This document shows, piece after piece, positions 7,961 through 19,555 of a DNA stretch of 64,000 nucleotides; position 1 is the first letter of the stretch, and each line of letters opens with the position of its first letter. The stretch covers positions 1-64,000 of the forward strand of contig NZ_RWKW01000026.1 of assembly GCF_003970795.1 (NCBI RefSeq), read 5' to 3'. Both the position numbers and the translations under genes were made by a program. Below the pieces are notes generated by a model. That model was not told the origin of the DNA. It saw nothing but the letters and a program-made list of their open reading frames with translations, and did not search any database. This DNA is from Aquibium carbonis. Lineage in GTDB: Bacteria; Pseudomonadota; Alphaproteobacteria; Rhizobiales; Rhizobiaceae.

Positions 7961-7990
7961 TCCGCCGCGCCAAAGGTTGCTTGCATGAAG

Positions 7991-8024
7991 GGGTCCGCGC
8001 GGTTAACCGACGCGGACCCTTTTT
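7991..8024 (+). terminator. Intrinsic terminator between binding protein and permease genes
   Basis: GGGTCCGCG (7991-7999) pairs with CGCGGACCC (8011-8019) and is followed by TTTTT. The permease gene starts only 13 bases later. Partial termination here would give more binding protein than permease, a common arrangement in ABC operons. Confidence 0.8.
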
Positions 8025-8036
8025 CTTGAGCGCCTG

Positions 8037-9740
8037 ATGCAGGAAACCAGCCGCAACGATTTCGTCCCTACCGAGGGCATCGCACCGCGCGCGCGCCGCG
8101 AACGGCATCCCGCGGCGTTTCTGCTGGCGCTCGCCATCGCGACCGTCGTGCTGGTGCCGGTCGCGGTTCTGGCCACCATCGCGACGACGGGCACCGGCGC
8201 CGACTGGCCGCATCTGGCGCGCAACGTCCTGCCCGGTTCCGCCGTGACGACCGCGTGGCTGCTCCTGATGGTGGCGGGCGGCACGGCTTCGATCGGCGTG
8301 ACCGCCGCATGGCTGGTGGTGGCCTACGACTTTCCGCTGCGCCGGACACTCGCCTGGGCGCTGGTGCTGCCGCTCGCCGTGCCGACCTACCTGGCCGCCT
8401 ATGCCTTCGGCGAGTTCTTCCATTTCACCGGCCCGGTGCAGGGCGCCGTGCGTGCGCTGTTCGGCTACCAGACGATGCGGGACTACTGGTTTCCCGACAT
8501 CCGCACCACTGGAGGCGCGGCCATCGTGCTGTCGTCCGTGCTCTATCCCTATGTCTATCTCACCGCGCGCGTGGTCTTCATCATGCAGGGCCGCAACATC
8601 GCCGACGTGGCGCGAACCCTCGGCGCCAGCCCGGCCAAGGTGTTCTTCCGCATCCTGTTGCCGGTCGCGCGCCCAGCGATCCTGGCGGGCGTCGCCCTGG
8701 TGCTGATGGAGACGATCAACGACATCGGCGCCGTCGAATATCTCGGCGTGCGGACCCTAACCTTCTCGGTCTATTCGACCTGGCTCAACCGCGGCAGCCT
8801 GGAAGGGGCGGCCCAGATCGCCATGCTCATGCTGGTGCTGGTGCTCGGCCTGGTCTGGGCCGAGCAATGGGCCCGCCGCAAGCAGCGCTTTCACGGCGCG
8901 CGCGCCACGCAGATGAAGTCGAAGCCGCCGCGCGTGAAGCTGAGCGGCTGGCGCGCCGCACTGGCGACCGTGTCGGCCGCGCTGCCGGTCGTGGCGGGTT
9001 TCGGCATCCCGCTATATGTGTTCGGAGACTATGCCAGCCGCCGGCTGGACCAGATCGCCAACCCCGCCCTGCACGCCGCCTTCGTCAACAGCATCCTGAC
9101 GGCGGGCGCGACCGCGCTCCTGACCGTGGCGGCGGCCCTTGCGGTCATGAACGCGGCGCGCCTGTCGCGATCGGCGGCGATGACGGCCGTGGCCCGGCTC
9201 GCCGCGGGGGGCTATGCCGTGCCTGGCACCATCCTCGGCCTGGGACTGCTGTTTGCGCTGACGCAGTTCGACAACACGCTCGACACCTTCATGCGCGACA
9301 GTTTCGGCATCTCGACAGGGCTGCTCCTCACCGGCTCGGCGGGCGCCGTGGTGCTGGCCTGCTCGATCCGCTTCCTGGCGCTGGCCGAGGGCGCCATCCG
9401 CTCGGGCCTGGAAAAGCTGCCGCCCAACATCGACGAGGCCGCCCGCAGCCTCGGGCGATCGCCACTGGGGAGCGCGCGCGAGATCCTCCTGCCGCTGCTG
9501 CGCCCTGCCCTGTTCACCGCCGCCGTTCTCGTCTTCGTCGACACCGTAAAGGAACTGTCGGCCACCATCCTCCTGCGCCCCTTCGGCTTCTCGACGCTGG
9601 CGACCCATGTCTATGAGAACGCCTCGCGCGGTGTCGTCGAGGACGGAGCGATCGCTGCATTGCTGATCATCGTCACCGCCCTGATCCCGGTAGTGCTGTT
9701 GTCGGGCGCGCTGATGCGCGACGGCGATGCGGCAATGTAG
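8037..9740 (+). CDS. fbpB: Fe(III) ABC transporter permease
   Basis: This 567-residue inner-membrane protein is a fused double permease of the FbpB/FutB type, with about 12 hydrophobic segments in two halves. Each half carries the cytoplasmic EAA loop that contacts the ATPase: ARTLGASPAKVFFRILLP in the first and ARSLGRSPLGSAREILLP in the second. The first 25 residues are a polar cytoplasmic tail. It works with the binding protein encoded just upstream. No ATPase gene follows, so FbpC must be encoded elsewhere. Confidence 0.9.
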   Translation: MQETSRNDFVPTEGIAPRARRERHPAAFLLALAIATVVLVPVAVLATIATTGTGADWPHLARNVLPGSAVTTAWLLLMVAGGTASIGVTAAWLVVAYDFPLRRTLAWALVLPLAVPTYLAAYAFGEFFHFTGPVQGAVRALFGYQTMRDYWFPDIRTTGGAAIVLSSVLYPYVYLTARVVFIMQGRNIADVARTLGASPAKVFFRILLPVARPAILAGVALVLMETINDIGAVEYLGVRTLTFSVYSTWLNRGSLEGAAQIAMLMLVLVLGLVWAEQWARRKQRFHGARATQMKSKPPRVKLSGWRAALATVSAALPVVAGFGIPLYVFGDYASRRLDQIANPALHAAFVNSILTAGATALLTVAAALAVMNAARLSRSAAMTAVARLAAGGYAVPGTILGLGLLFALTQFDNTLDTFMRDSFGISTGLLLTGSAGAVVLACSIRFLALAEGAIRSGLEKLPPNIDEAARSLGRSPLGSAREILLPLLRPALFTAAVLVFVDTVKELSATILLRPFGFSTLATHVYENASRGVVEDGAIAALLIIVTALIPVVLLSGALMRDGDAAM

Positions 9741-10027
9741 GGCGCGCGCGGCCATCCGTCCGTCCCCCACCACCGCACGCGAGCCCCCCAAAAAAATCGG
9801 GGCGTTCTTGCGAACGCCCCGTGAATTGGGATTGCTGTCAAAACGAGGACTTGAGCGAAACATTGCCTGGATCAGGCGCGGGATTTCTCCCTCAAGTTGA
9901 TCGTGAGTATCGCGGCGATCCCTTAACGAAACCTTACCAGGTTAAAGAGAGGTTTAAAAATCGGTCCTGCCTCTTGTAACGAGGTAAATTTCGCCGTCAC
10001 GTTTCGTTAACCAGCCGCCGGCTGGCG
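9741..10027. other. Convergent intergenic region, possible small RNA
   Basis: This gap separates two converging genes. It contains a strong hairpin with a T tract on the minus strand, then an AT-rich part with several TTAA boxes (9922-10012) and a 10-bp inverted repeat TTAACGAAAC/GTTTCGTTAA at its edges. No ORF is convincing. A minus-strand small RNA starting near 10010 and ending at the terminator is possible but unproven. Confidence 0.35.
9790..9820 (-). terminator. Intrinsic terminator for the acetoacetyl-CoA synthetase transcript
   Basis: GGGGCGTTC (9799-9807) pairs with GAACGCCCC (9812-9820). On the minus strand the stem is followed by GATTTTTTT, so it terminates leftward transcription arriving from the acetoacetyl-CoA synthetase gene. 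It may also stop the converging permease transcript. Confidence 0.8.
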
Positions 10028-11986
<1,959 letters not shown>

Positions 11987-12160
11987 CGTGTTCCTCCAGA
12001 TGGGCGATGCGGTTATGCATACTGCGCCGAGGGAGAGCAAGACGGCTCAAGATGCCGGGCAATGCCATCGCCGGGCCACAATGGCTTGAAAAGGCTCGCA
12101 TAGCGGCGCCCGCGCGGCCAGTGCAAACGCCCGATCGGCGCAAGGGAATGACGAGGCGCA

Positions 12161-14017
12161 ATGCCATCCAAGGCTGCGAAACGAACGATCTGGATCTTTG
12201 CTGGGCTGGCGGTCTTTGCCCTGGGGTTTATCGCGTTGATCCCCTACGTCGCGTCGACGCAGATCGTGCGCAATCGGATCGCATCCGAGTTGAGCGCGTG
12301 GAGCGGCTACCGGGTCGTGTTGAGCGGCATTCCCAGCCTCCACGTGTGGCCGTCCTTTCACGCGGAACTGGCCGACGTGTCGCTGCAGGAATGGGGCAGG
12401 CCGGACGAACCGCCGGTGCTTCGCGCGGAGCGCATCGACATCGAGCTTTCGCCGATCGCCGCGCTCAGGGGCGAGATCGCCTTCACCAAGGTGGCGCTGC
12501 TGCGGCCGGTGCTGCGCGTTTCGGACCAGGACAGCGCCATTCCCTTCCCGGTTCCGCCGCGCGGCGGACGCATGCTGCGCGCCATCGAGACGGCCCGGGC
12601 CGTCGTCGACGAGAACCCGGCGCAGCCGGATACGGCGCGCATGCCCTCCGATCCGCTCGGCGCCCTGGAGTTTGTTGACGGACGCGTGCTGCGGGTCGAT
12701 GCGGATGGCGAGCACGAAGTGCTGTCCAGCATCACCGGGCGCGGCGCCTGGAACACGCTTCAACGCCCTGCCTCGGTGTCGCTGAAGGCCATCTGGCGTG
12801 GCGAGGGCATTGCCGTGGAGGCTGGTGTCCAGCAGCCGCTCGCGCTGCTCGCGGGCGGAAACTCGCGCGTTTCCGTCTCGCTGTCGTCGTCTCCCCTCAC
12901 CGGCAGTTTCGAGGGCCTCGCGACCTTCTCCAGGCGCGGCTTCGTCGACGGCGTCGCCAAGCTCTCGTCGCCATCGCTGAGACGCGCGCTGGAATGGTCC
13001 CGGGCGGACATCTCGCCGGGCGCGGTCACCGGAAACGCCTCCATATCGGGACGCCTGATCGGCGATGCACAGCGCATGAAGCTCGAAGGCGCGCAACTGT
13101 CGTTCGGCGGCCACCCCGGAAACGGATTGCTCGATTTCTCGTTTGCGGGGGCAATGCCGGCGCTGTCGGGCACGCTGGCGTTCCAGTCGCTCGACATGCG
13201 GGCCTTCCTCGGTGCCTTCGTCCAGCTGCCAGACGAGCAGGGTCGCTGGAATGGTCCCATCGAACTGGATTTTTCCCGTCAGTTGCAGCTCGACCTGAGG
13301 CTGTCGGCGGCACGCGCCACGGCGGGCCAGATCGAACTCGGCCAGCTCGCGGCCACCGCCCAGATCAACGAAGGCCTCGCCGCGTTCGACATCTCCGATT
13401 CCACCGCTTTCGGCGGCGCCGTCCAGGCCAGCCTGAGAATAGACCGGCGCGACGCCGACCAGGCCGAGATACGCTTCCTGGCCAGCGACGTCGACTTCCG
13501 GGCCTTCGGTGCGGCCACCGGGCTCGGTGCCGCCCTGCCACAGGCGAAGGCGACGATCTCGGCGATCATCAGCGGTCCAGCCGACAATTGGGAATCGATG
13601 CTGGCCGGCGGCGGCGGCTCGATCTCGGTCAAGCTCGGCCAGGGCTCGGTGGCCTGGTTCGATCTCGACGCCTTCCGCGAGCGGGCATCGACCGGCGGGT
13701 TCTTTCCCCTGCGCGACATGCCTGCGGGCACGATCGCCTTCGAATCGGCCGAGTTCCGTTCGACGGTCATGAGCGGCGTGGCAAGGCTCGACACCGCCAA
13801 GGTCAAGCAGGCCCGCCAGGTGATCGCCTTCACTGGCATTCTGCCGCTCGTCGGGCAAGGCATCGCGCTGTCGGGCACGATCCTGCCGCGCGATCCGGCC
13901 GAAGCCGTGGAACCGAAACCGACGGCGCAGATCGCGCCACTCGCCGCCTTCTTCGTCGGCGGCTCCTGGCGGTCGCCCTTCGTCTCGCCGATTCTCAGCG
14001 ACTTCCCGCTGGAGTAA
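12161..14017 (+). CDS. AsmA family protein
   Basis: This 618-residue protein has one N-terminal membrane anchor (about residues 9-30, IWIFAGLAVFALGFIALIPY) followed by a long beta-rich periplasmic part. IVRNRIASELSAWSGYRVVLSG and the C-terminal AsmA_2-like region (around residues 390-590) are typical. AsmA-like proteins span the periplasm and are linked to lipid transport and outer-membrane maintenance. It is divergent from acetoacetyl-CoA synthetase. The specific lipid role is inferred from the family only. Confidence 0.8.
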   Translation: MPSKAAKRTIWIFAGLAVFALGFIALIPYVASTQIVRNRIASELSAWSGYRVVLSGIPSLHVWPSFHAELADVSLQEWGRPDEPPVLRAERIDIELSPIAALRGEIAFTKVALLRPVLRVSDQDSAIPFPVPPRGGRMLRAIETARAVVDENPAQPDTARMPSDPLGALEFVDGRVLRVDADGEHEVLSSITGRGAWNTLQRPASVSLKAIWRGEGIAVEAGVQQPLALLAGGNSRVSVSLSSSPLTGSFEGLATFSRRGFVDGVAKLSSPSLRRALEWSRADISPGAVTGNASISGRLIGDAQRMKLEGAQLSFGGHPGNGLLDFSFAGAMPALSGTLAFQSLDMRAFLGAFVQLPDEQGRWNGPIELDFSRQLQLDLRLSAARATAGQIELGQLAATAQINEGLAAFDISDSTAFGGAVQASLRIDRRDADQAEIRFLASDVDFRAFGAATGLGAALPQAKATISAIISGPADNWESMLAGGGGSISVKLGQGSVAWFDLDAFRERASTGGFFPLRDMPAGTIAFESAEFRSTVMSGVARLDTAKVKQARQVIAFTGILPLVGQGIALSGTILPRDPAEAVEPKPTAQIAPLAAFFVGGSWRSPFVSPILSDFPLE

Positions 14018-14038
14018 AACCCGGAAGCGCGGTCGTCT

Positions 14039-14857
14039 TCAGTGGCGCTGCGCGGCCTGCTCGTCGCGCTGGCGCTGCACTTCCCGGCTCTTGTTGACCA
14101 CCGAGGCGATGAGGACCCCCACCGCGACGATGGCGATGAGAATGGTGCAGGCGGCGTTGATCTCGGGCGTCACGCCCAGCCGGACCTGGCTGTAGATCTT
14201 CATCGGCAAGGTGGTCGCTCCGGGCCCGGAGGCGAAGCTGGCGATCACCAGATCGTCCAGCGACAGCGTGAAGGCCAGCATCCAGCCGGACACGATCGCC
14301 GGCAGGATGACCGGCAGCGTGATCGCGAAAAAGGTCTTCACCGGCGTCGCGCCGAGGTCCATCGCCGCCTCCTCCAGCGAGCGATCGAAGGAGATCAGCC
14401 GCGACTGCACCACCACCGCGACGAAGCACATGGAGAAGGTGATGTGGGCGAGCGTCACGGTCAGGAACCCGCGATCGAGGCCGATGGCGACGAAAAGCAG
14501 GAGCAGCGACAAGCCGGTGATGACCTCGGGCATGACCAGCGGCGCAAACACCATGCCCGAGAACAGCACCCGTCCGCGGAACCGCGTGTAGCGGGTCAAG
14601 GCCAGCGCAGCCATCGTGCCGAGCACGGTGGCGACGGTGGCCGATATGAACGCGACGCGCGCCGTCACCCAGGCCGCGTCGATGAGGCCCTGGTTGCGGA
14701 AGAGCTCGCCATACCATTTGGTCGAGAAGCCGGCCCAGACCGTCACGAGCCTGGATTCGTTGAAGGAGAAGACGATGAGCAGGACGATCGGGATGTAGAG
14801 GAACGCGAAGCCCAGGACGATCGACACGATGTTGAAGCGGGACCAGGTGGTGTTCAT
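14039..14857 (-). CDS. potI: Putrescine ABC transporter permease (PotI/PotC type)
   Basis: This 272-residue inner-membrane protein has six hydrophobic segments. The EAA motif of type-I importers is in SLEEAAMDLGATPVKTFFAI (near residues 155-175). FSFNESRLVTVWAGFSTKWY is characteristic of PotC/PotI. It is the last gene of a leftward potF-potG-potH-potI operon, ten bases behind potH. The C-terminal tail is charged (REVQRQRDEQAAQRH). Confidence 0.9.
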   Translation of the reverse strand: MNTTWSRFNIVSIVLGFAFLYIPIVLLIVFSFNESRLVTVWAGFSTKWYGELFRNQGLIDAAWVTARVAFISATVATVLGTMAALALTRYTRFRGRVLFSGMVFAPLVMPEVITGLSLLLLFVAIGLDRGFLTVTLAHITFSMCFVAVVVQSRLISFDRSLEEAAMDLGATPVKTFFAITLPVILPAIVSGWMLAFTLSLDDLVIASFASGPGATTLPMKIYSQVRLGVTPEINAACTILIAIVAVGVLIASVVNKSREVQRQRDEQAAQRH

Positions 14858-14867
14858 CGCGCCGCCC

Positions 14868-15830
14868 TCACCTGTCCTTTTCCAGCGAACGCGCCTGCGC
14901 CTGCTGGAACAGCATGATCGGCACGACGAGCAGCAGGAGCAGGATGACGGCGACCGCCGAGGACACCGGCCAGTCGCGATTGTTGAAGAACTCGTTCCAC
15001 AACGTCTTGCCGATCATCAGCGTCTGCGAGCCGCCCAGCAGGTCGGGGATCACGAACTCGCCCATGGCCGGAATGAAGACCAGCATCGATCCCGCCACGA
15101 CGCCAGGCAGCGCCAGCGGGAAGGTGATCTTCCAGAAGGCGGAGATCGGCGGGCAGCCGAGGTCCTGGGCCGCCTCCACCAGCGAATAATCCATCTTCTC
15201 CAGCGCCGCATAGAGCGGGAGCACCATGAAAGGCAGATAGGAGTAGACGATGCCGATGTAGATGGCGGTGTTGGTGTTGAGGATGAGCAGGGGCGTGTCG
15301 ATCACGCCCAGCCAGATCAGGAACTGGTTGAGCAGTCCCTCCGGCTTGAGGATGCCGATCCAGGCGTAGACCCGGATCAGGAAGCTCGTCCAGAACGGCA
15401 GGATGACCAGCATCAGCAGCGTCGGCCGCAGCGCGGCGGGCGCGCGCGCCATCCCGTAGGCGATCGGGAAACCCACGGCGAGCGTGATCAGCGTCGAGAC
15501 GGCCGCGATGGTGATGCTGGACACATAGGCGTTGAAATAGAGCGCGTCCTCGGTCAGCCAGAGGTAGTTGTCGAGCGTCAGTTCGCCGAGACTGTCGAGG
15601 AAGCCCGCCAGCCCCTCCTCCAGGCGGAACACCGGGACATAGGGTGGCATCGCGATCGCGGTCGTCGACAGCGAAATCTTGAAGACGATCAGGAACGGAA
15701 CGAGGAAGAAGAAGAACAGCCAGAGATAGGGAACGATGATGACGAGCCGGTTGCCGATGGCCTTGCCGAACCCGCCGGCGGCTGCGGCTGGCGCCGGATC
15801 TGGATGGTCGGATGTGGCCAGCTGTACCAT
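14868..15830 (-). CDS. potH: Putrescine ABC transporter permease (PotH/PotB type)
   Basis: This 320-residue inner-membrane protein is the partner permease. The first transmembrane segment is LVIIVPYLWLFFFFLVPFLI. The EAA loop is SLVEAAQDLGCPPISAFWKI. NDLALTEDALYFN-like segments of the family (here NYLWLTEDALYFNAYVSSI) are present. The gene starts four bases behind the ATPase stop, so the two are probably translationally coupled. Confidence 0.9.
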   Translation of the reverse strand: MVQLATSDHPDPAPAAAAGGFGKAIGNRLVIIVPYLWLFFFFLVPFLIVFKISLSTTAIAMPPYVPVFRLEEGLAGFLDSLGELTLDNYLWLTEDALYFNAYVSSITIAAVSTLITLAVGFPIAYGMARAPAALRPTLLMLVILPFWTSFLIRVYAWIGILKPEGLLNQFLIWLGVIDTPLLILNTNTAIYIGIVYSYLPFMVLPLYAALEKMDYSLVEAAQDLGCPPISAFWKITFPLALPGVVAGSMLVFIPAMGEFVIPDLLGGSQTLMIGKTLWNEFFNNRDWPVSSAVAVILLLLLVVPIMLFQQAQARSLEKDR

Positions 15831-15834
15831 GGCC

Positions 15835-16977
15835 CTACCTCGTCAGGACGACGCCGGCATCCGGCGCGAATGAAATCCAGGCCTTGTCGCTCCAGGTCAG
15901 CTGGTCCTCGCTCACCCGCGCGCTGTTGAGCGCGCTGGCCTTGACAACCTGGCCGTCCGCCAGACGCACATGATAGACGGTCATGTCGCCGAGATAGGCT
16001 AGATCGAAGATCTCGCCCTCCATGACGTTGGCCGTGCCCTCGGCGGGCCTGCGCGGCGAGACCTTGATCTTCTCGGGGCGGATGGCGAATGCGACCTCGC
16101 CCGAACTGACGTCGTCGGGCACGTTCTCGACCCGGATTTCCGCGCCACTCGCGCCCTTGATCCGCAGGCTCGCGCCATCGCGCGACATCACGCTGCCTTC
16201 CAGGAGGTTCACGGTGCCCACGAAGCCGGCGACGAAGCGGGAGGACGGCGCCTCGTAGATTTCGGCCGGCGTGGCGACCTGCATCACCCTCCCCTTGTCC
16301 AGGATGGCGATGCGGTCGGCCATGGTCATGGCCTCCTCCTGGTCGTGGGTGACGACGACGAAGGTCAGGCCCAGATTCTGCTGCAGGTCCATCAGCTCGA
16401 ACTGCGTTTCCTCGCGCAGCTTCTTGTCGAGCGCGCCGAGCGGCTCGTCGAGCAACAGCACCTTCGGCCGCTTGGCCACCGAGCGGGCGAGCGCCACACG
16501 CTGGCGCTGGCCGCCGGACAGCTGATGCGGCTTGCGGCGCGCGAACTGCTCGAGCTTGACCAGCTTGAGCATCTCGGCGACGCGCTCGGCGATCTGCGCC
16601 TTCGGCATTCCGTCCTGCTTGAGCCCGAAGGCGATGTTCTGCTCGACGCTCATGTGCGGGAAGAGCGCGTAGGACTGGAACATCATGTTGACCGGCCGCC
16701 GATAGGGCGGGATGCCGCGCAGATCCTGCCCGTCGAGAAGGATGCGGCCGGAGGTCGGTTCCTCGAAGCCCGCCAGCATGCGCAGCAGCGTGGACTTGCC
16801 GCATCCGGATGCGCCGAGCAGGGCAAAGAACTCGCGCTCGTAGATCCTGAGCGAAAGATCGTCGACGGCGACGAAATCGCCGAACCGCTTGGTGATGTTC
16901 TCGAAGGCGATGTACGGCCTGGCGGCTGGATCGGTCCAGGGTGCGAAGCTTCTGCGAATGCTGCCGAGCGATTTCAT
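15835..16977 (-). CDS. potG: Putrescine ABC transporter ATPase (PotG/PotA type)
   Basis: The protein (380 residues) contains Walker A GASGCGKST, the Q loop, signature LSGGQRQRVALARS, Walker B VLLLDEPLGALD and the H-loop VTHD. A C-terminal TOBE/OB region (about 280-380) is as in PotA/PotG. It powers import through PotH/PotI. I start it at ATG 16977 behind GGGGACC; the longer frame from 17046 adds a basic, unsupported leader that overlaps a terminator-like hairpin. Confidence 0.9.
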   Translation of the reverse strand: MKSLGSIRRSFAPWTDPAARPYIAFENITKRFGDFVAVDDLSLRIYEREFFALLGASGCGKSTLLRMLAGFEEPTSGRILLDGQDLRGIPPYRRPVNMMFQSYALFPHMSVEQNIAFGLKQDGMPKAQIAERVAEMLKLVKLEQFARRKPHQLSGGQRQRVALARSVAKRPKVLLLDEPLGALDKKLREETQFELMDLQQNLGLTFVVVTHDQEEAMTMADRIAILDKGRVMQVATPAEIYEAPSSRFVAGFVGTVNLLEGSVMSRDGASLRIKGASGAEIRVENVPDDVSSGEVAFAIRPEKIKVSPRRPAEGTANVMEGEIFDLAYLGDMTVYHVRLADGQVVKASALNSARVSEDQLTWSDKAWISFAPDAGVVLTR

Positions 16978-17011
16978 GTGGTCCCCCGAGTGCCCGCTCC
17001 CCCGAACGCAA

Positions 17012-17037
17012 AGCCCCCGGCGCCGGCGCCGGGGGCT
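17012..17037 (-). terminator. Strong hairpin between potF and potG
   Basis: AGCCCCCGGCG (17012-17022) pairs with CGCCGGGGGCT (17027-17037) around CCGG. It lies between the binding-protein gene and the ATPase gene of one operon. It has no T tract on the minus strand. It probably slows transcription or protects the potF part of the mRNA. Confidence 0.5.
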
Positions 17038-17049
17038 GCTATCCAACGC

Positions 17050-18144
17050 CTATTGACCGGTCACGACCCGGGTCCAGATACGCGTCACGAGGCGCTGCGT
17101 CCTTGCGTCGAGTGGAACGGTGGTGAACAGCTTGTCCATGGTCTCGTCGTCCGGATAGACGGCCGGATCGCCGATCACGTCCTCGTCGAGCAGTTCCTTC
17201 GAGGCCGCGTTGCCATTGGCGTAGAAGACGTAGTTCGACGCCTTGGCGATCACGTCCGGTCGCATCATGTAGTTCAGGAACTCATGCGCCTCGTCGAGAT
17301 GCGGCGCGTCGGCCGGGATCGCCATCTGGTCGAACCACATCTGCGCGCCTTCCTGCGGGATCGAATATTCGATCGCCACGCCCTGATCGGCCTCCGCAGC
17401 GCGGTCGCGCGCCTGGAAGATGTCGCCGGACCAGCCGACCGCCAGACAGATGTCGCCATTGGCGAGCGCGTTGATGTATTCCGACGAATGGAACTTGCGG
17501 ATCGACGGACGGATCGACAGCAGCAACTGCTCGGCCTTGCCGAGTTCGTCGGGATCGGTGGAGTTCGGGTCGAGCCCGAGATAGTTGAGCGCCGCAGGGA
17601 TCATCTCGGCCGGAGCGTCCAGCATGTAGACGCCGCAATCGGCGAGCTTGGCGAGATTTTCGGGGTTGAAGACGATGTCCCAGCTGTCGATCTCCTCGAC
17701 GCCGAGCGCATCCTGCACCTTGTTGACGTTGTAGCCGATGCCGGTGGTGCCCCACATGTAGTTGATGGAGTACTCGTTGCCCGGATCGTACTTCGCCGTA
17801 CGGTCTGAAACCACGTCCCACATGTTGGAAAGGTTCGGCAGCTTGGCCTTGTCCAGCTTCTGGAATACGCCGGCCTGGATCTGGCGGGCGAGGAAGGTGC
17901 CGGTCGGCACGACCACGTCGTAGCCGGTGCCGCCGGCGAGCAGCTTGGTCTCCAGGATTTCGTTGGAATCGAACACGTCGTAGACGACGCGGATGCCGGT
18001 TTCCCGGGTGAACTCTTCCAGGATGGAATTGTCGATGTAATCAGACCAGTTATACACGTTGACCGTGCGGCTCTGTGCGTTCGCGTCGACCGAAACGAGC
18101 GCGGCGAGCGCGGTGGCCGCCAGCAGATGTCCCCTGAATCTCAT
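17050..18144 (-). CDS. potF: Putrescine-binding periplasmic protein
   Basis: This 364-residue protein has a signal peptide (about residues 1-23, ending VDANAQ), then the polyamine-binding fold. Family hallmarks are VNVYNWSDYIDNSILEEF, VYDVFDSNEILETKLL and the acidic WSGDIFQARDRA segment that closes over the polyamine. It delivers putrescine to PotGHI. ATG 18144 has GGAGAA ahead. The open frame continues a further 1.3 kb through the next gene region, but this is an accident of high G+C. The putrescine-using genes puuA and puuB lie at 28-31 kb. Confidence 0.9.
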   Translation of the reverse strand: MRFRGHLLAATALAALVSVDANAQSRTVNVYNWSDYIDNSILEEFTRETGIRVVYDVFDSNEILETKLLAGGTGYDVVVPTGTFLARQIQAGVFQKLDKAKLPNLSNMWDVVSDRTAKYDPGNEYSINYMWGTTGIGYNVNKVQDALGVEEIDSWDIVFNPENLAKLADCGVYMLDAPAEMIPAALNYLGLDPNSTDPDELGKAEQLLLSIRPSIRKFHSSEYINALANGDICLAVGWSGDIFQARDRAAEADQGVAIEYSIPQEGAQMWFDQMAIPADAPHLDEAHEFLNYMMRPDVIAKASNYVFYANGNAASKELLDEDVIGDPAVYPDDETMDKLFTTVPLDARTQRLVTRIWTRVVTGQ

Positions 18145-18365
18145 CGCATGTTCTCCTCTTGTCTTGCCCCGTTTCCCGGCTCGCGCGAGTAGCGCAACGC
18201 GGCCAGGTTCCAATCGATGAAGCCTATTGGCGTTTTTGCACTGCGACAAGCGACAATTTCCCGCATGCGGCGAAGGAAGATCGGGCGCCGCGGATGACGG
18301 GTTGAACCGCGGGAACCGCGCTCCGCCACAGGCTGGACACTCGGCTTCTAGTCGGGCTGCCGGGC

Positions 18366-19316
18366 TCAGTTCGGAAGGGGCATTCCCGTTGTGCCGGGCT
18401 TTTGCGGCCGCATCTGGCGGCGGAATTCCAGCCCGATGTGAATGAGGAGCGCCGAGAAGACGATCGATCCGCCGATGAGCGTCCGCAGCGAGGGAACCTC
18501 GCCATGGATCAGCCAGACCCAGACCGGTCCGAGCAGCGTCTCGAAGGTGGAGAGCAACGCGGCATAGGCCGCCGGAATGAGCCGCGCACCGGTGGTGAAG
18601 AGCGCCAGACCCAGTCCGAGATTGACCGCGCCGAAGACGAACAGGAACCCCATGTCGCCGACGGAGACGAAAAGCGTGCTCGCCTGCGTGAAGGCGAAAC
18701 CCGCCGCCATGAACGTGCCGAGGCAGACTGCGGGGGTCATGCGCACATCGGCATAGCGGCGCGTCAGCACGGTGGCGAGCGCGAACACGATGGCGATGAG
18801 CAGTGCCAGGCCGCCCCCGATCGGCGAGACGTTGCCGTCGAAGGATTCCGACACCATCACCGCCACGCCCGCGATCACTGCGACGATTGCCGCCCAGGTG
18901 GCGCGCGAGATGCGCTCGCGGAAGAACAGGAAGGCGAGCAGCGCCGCGATCAAGGGCGCGCCGGCCTGCATCAGGAGAATGTTGGCCACCGTCGTGTAGG
19001 AGAGCGCGACGACGAAGGCCGTCGACGCCGTGGCGAAACACAGGGCGACGACCAGTCCCGGCAGCCCCATCACCCGGAACAGCCCCAGCATGCCGCGTGG
19101 CCCATCGCGCCAGAGCATGAAGCCGACGAGGAAGGCGGCCGCCCAGAAGGACCGCCAGAAGACGATCGTCCAGGCGTCGTTCTCGCCGAGGAAGCGGCCG
19201 ATCGCGCCGCCCAGGCTCCAGGCGAGCGCGGCGAGGAAGACGAGCAGGAAGCCGATACGCTCCTCGGCCGCCGGTGCGGCGGGCAACAGCGAGGACGGCG
19301 GCTGGTTGCTGGACAT
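18366..19316 (-). CDS. DMT superfamily (EamA) transporter
   Basis: This 316-residue membrane protein shows the ten-helix EamA duplication: FLLVFLAALAWSLGGAIGRF at the start and a second repeat from about residue 170. Members export or import small metabolites, and no substrate can be assigned. It starts at ATG 19316 behind GGGAGCGA. It is on the same strand as potF but 220 bases upstream of it, with a promoter-like gap between them, so a separate unit is likely. Confidence 0.8.
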   Translation of the reverse strand: MSSNQPPSSLLPAAPAAEERIGFLLVFLAALAWSLGGAIGRFLGENDAWTIVFWRSFWAAAFLVGFMLWRDGPRGMLGLFRVMGLPGLVVALCFATASTAFVVALSYTTVANILLMQAGAPLIAALLAFLFFRERISRATWAAIVAVIAGVAVMVSESFDGNVSPIGGGLALLIAIVFALATVLTRRYADVRMTPAVCLGTFMAAGFAFTQASTLFVSVGDMGFLFVFGAVNLGLGLALFTTGARLIPAAYAALLSTFETLLGPVWVWLIHGEVPSLRTLIGGSIVFSALLIHIGLEFRRQMRPQKPGTTGMPLPN

Positions 19317-19555
19317 GCATTCGCTCCCGGCGCGGCCACCGGCCCCGATACGCCTTTGCATCCGCTAGCGGCAATTCGCCGGGCCGGCCTGATCCAGCCC
19401 GATCTTGTCGTTGTGTCACGCAGCCAGGCATCGCCTCGCCGACGCGATCACGCCGCCAGGGCTGTCGTCATCCGGGCGATTGTGGGATACACCGCGCCGA
19501 CGGGGCAGGCATGATTGCGGCCGCCCCCGGACACGGCAGAATGAGGAGGATGACG

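Noticed and set aside
17050-19431. A single open frame of 793 codons joining potF with sequence under the DMT gene
   Set aside because: The potF signal peptide with a ribosome site starts at 18144, and the upstream part is antisense-like shadow of high-G+C DNA and overlaps the DMT gene on the same strand in another frame.
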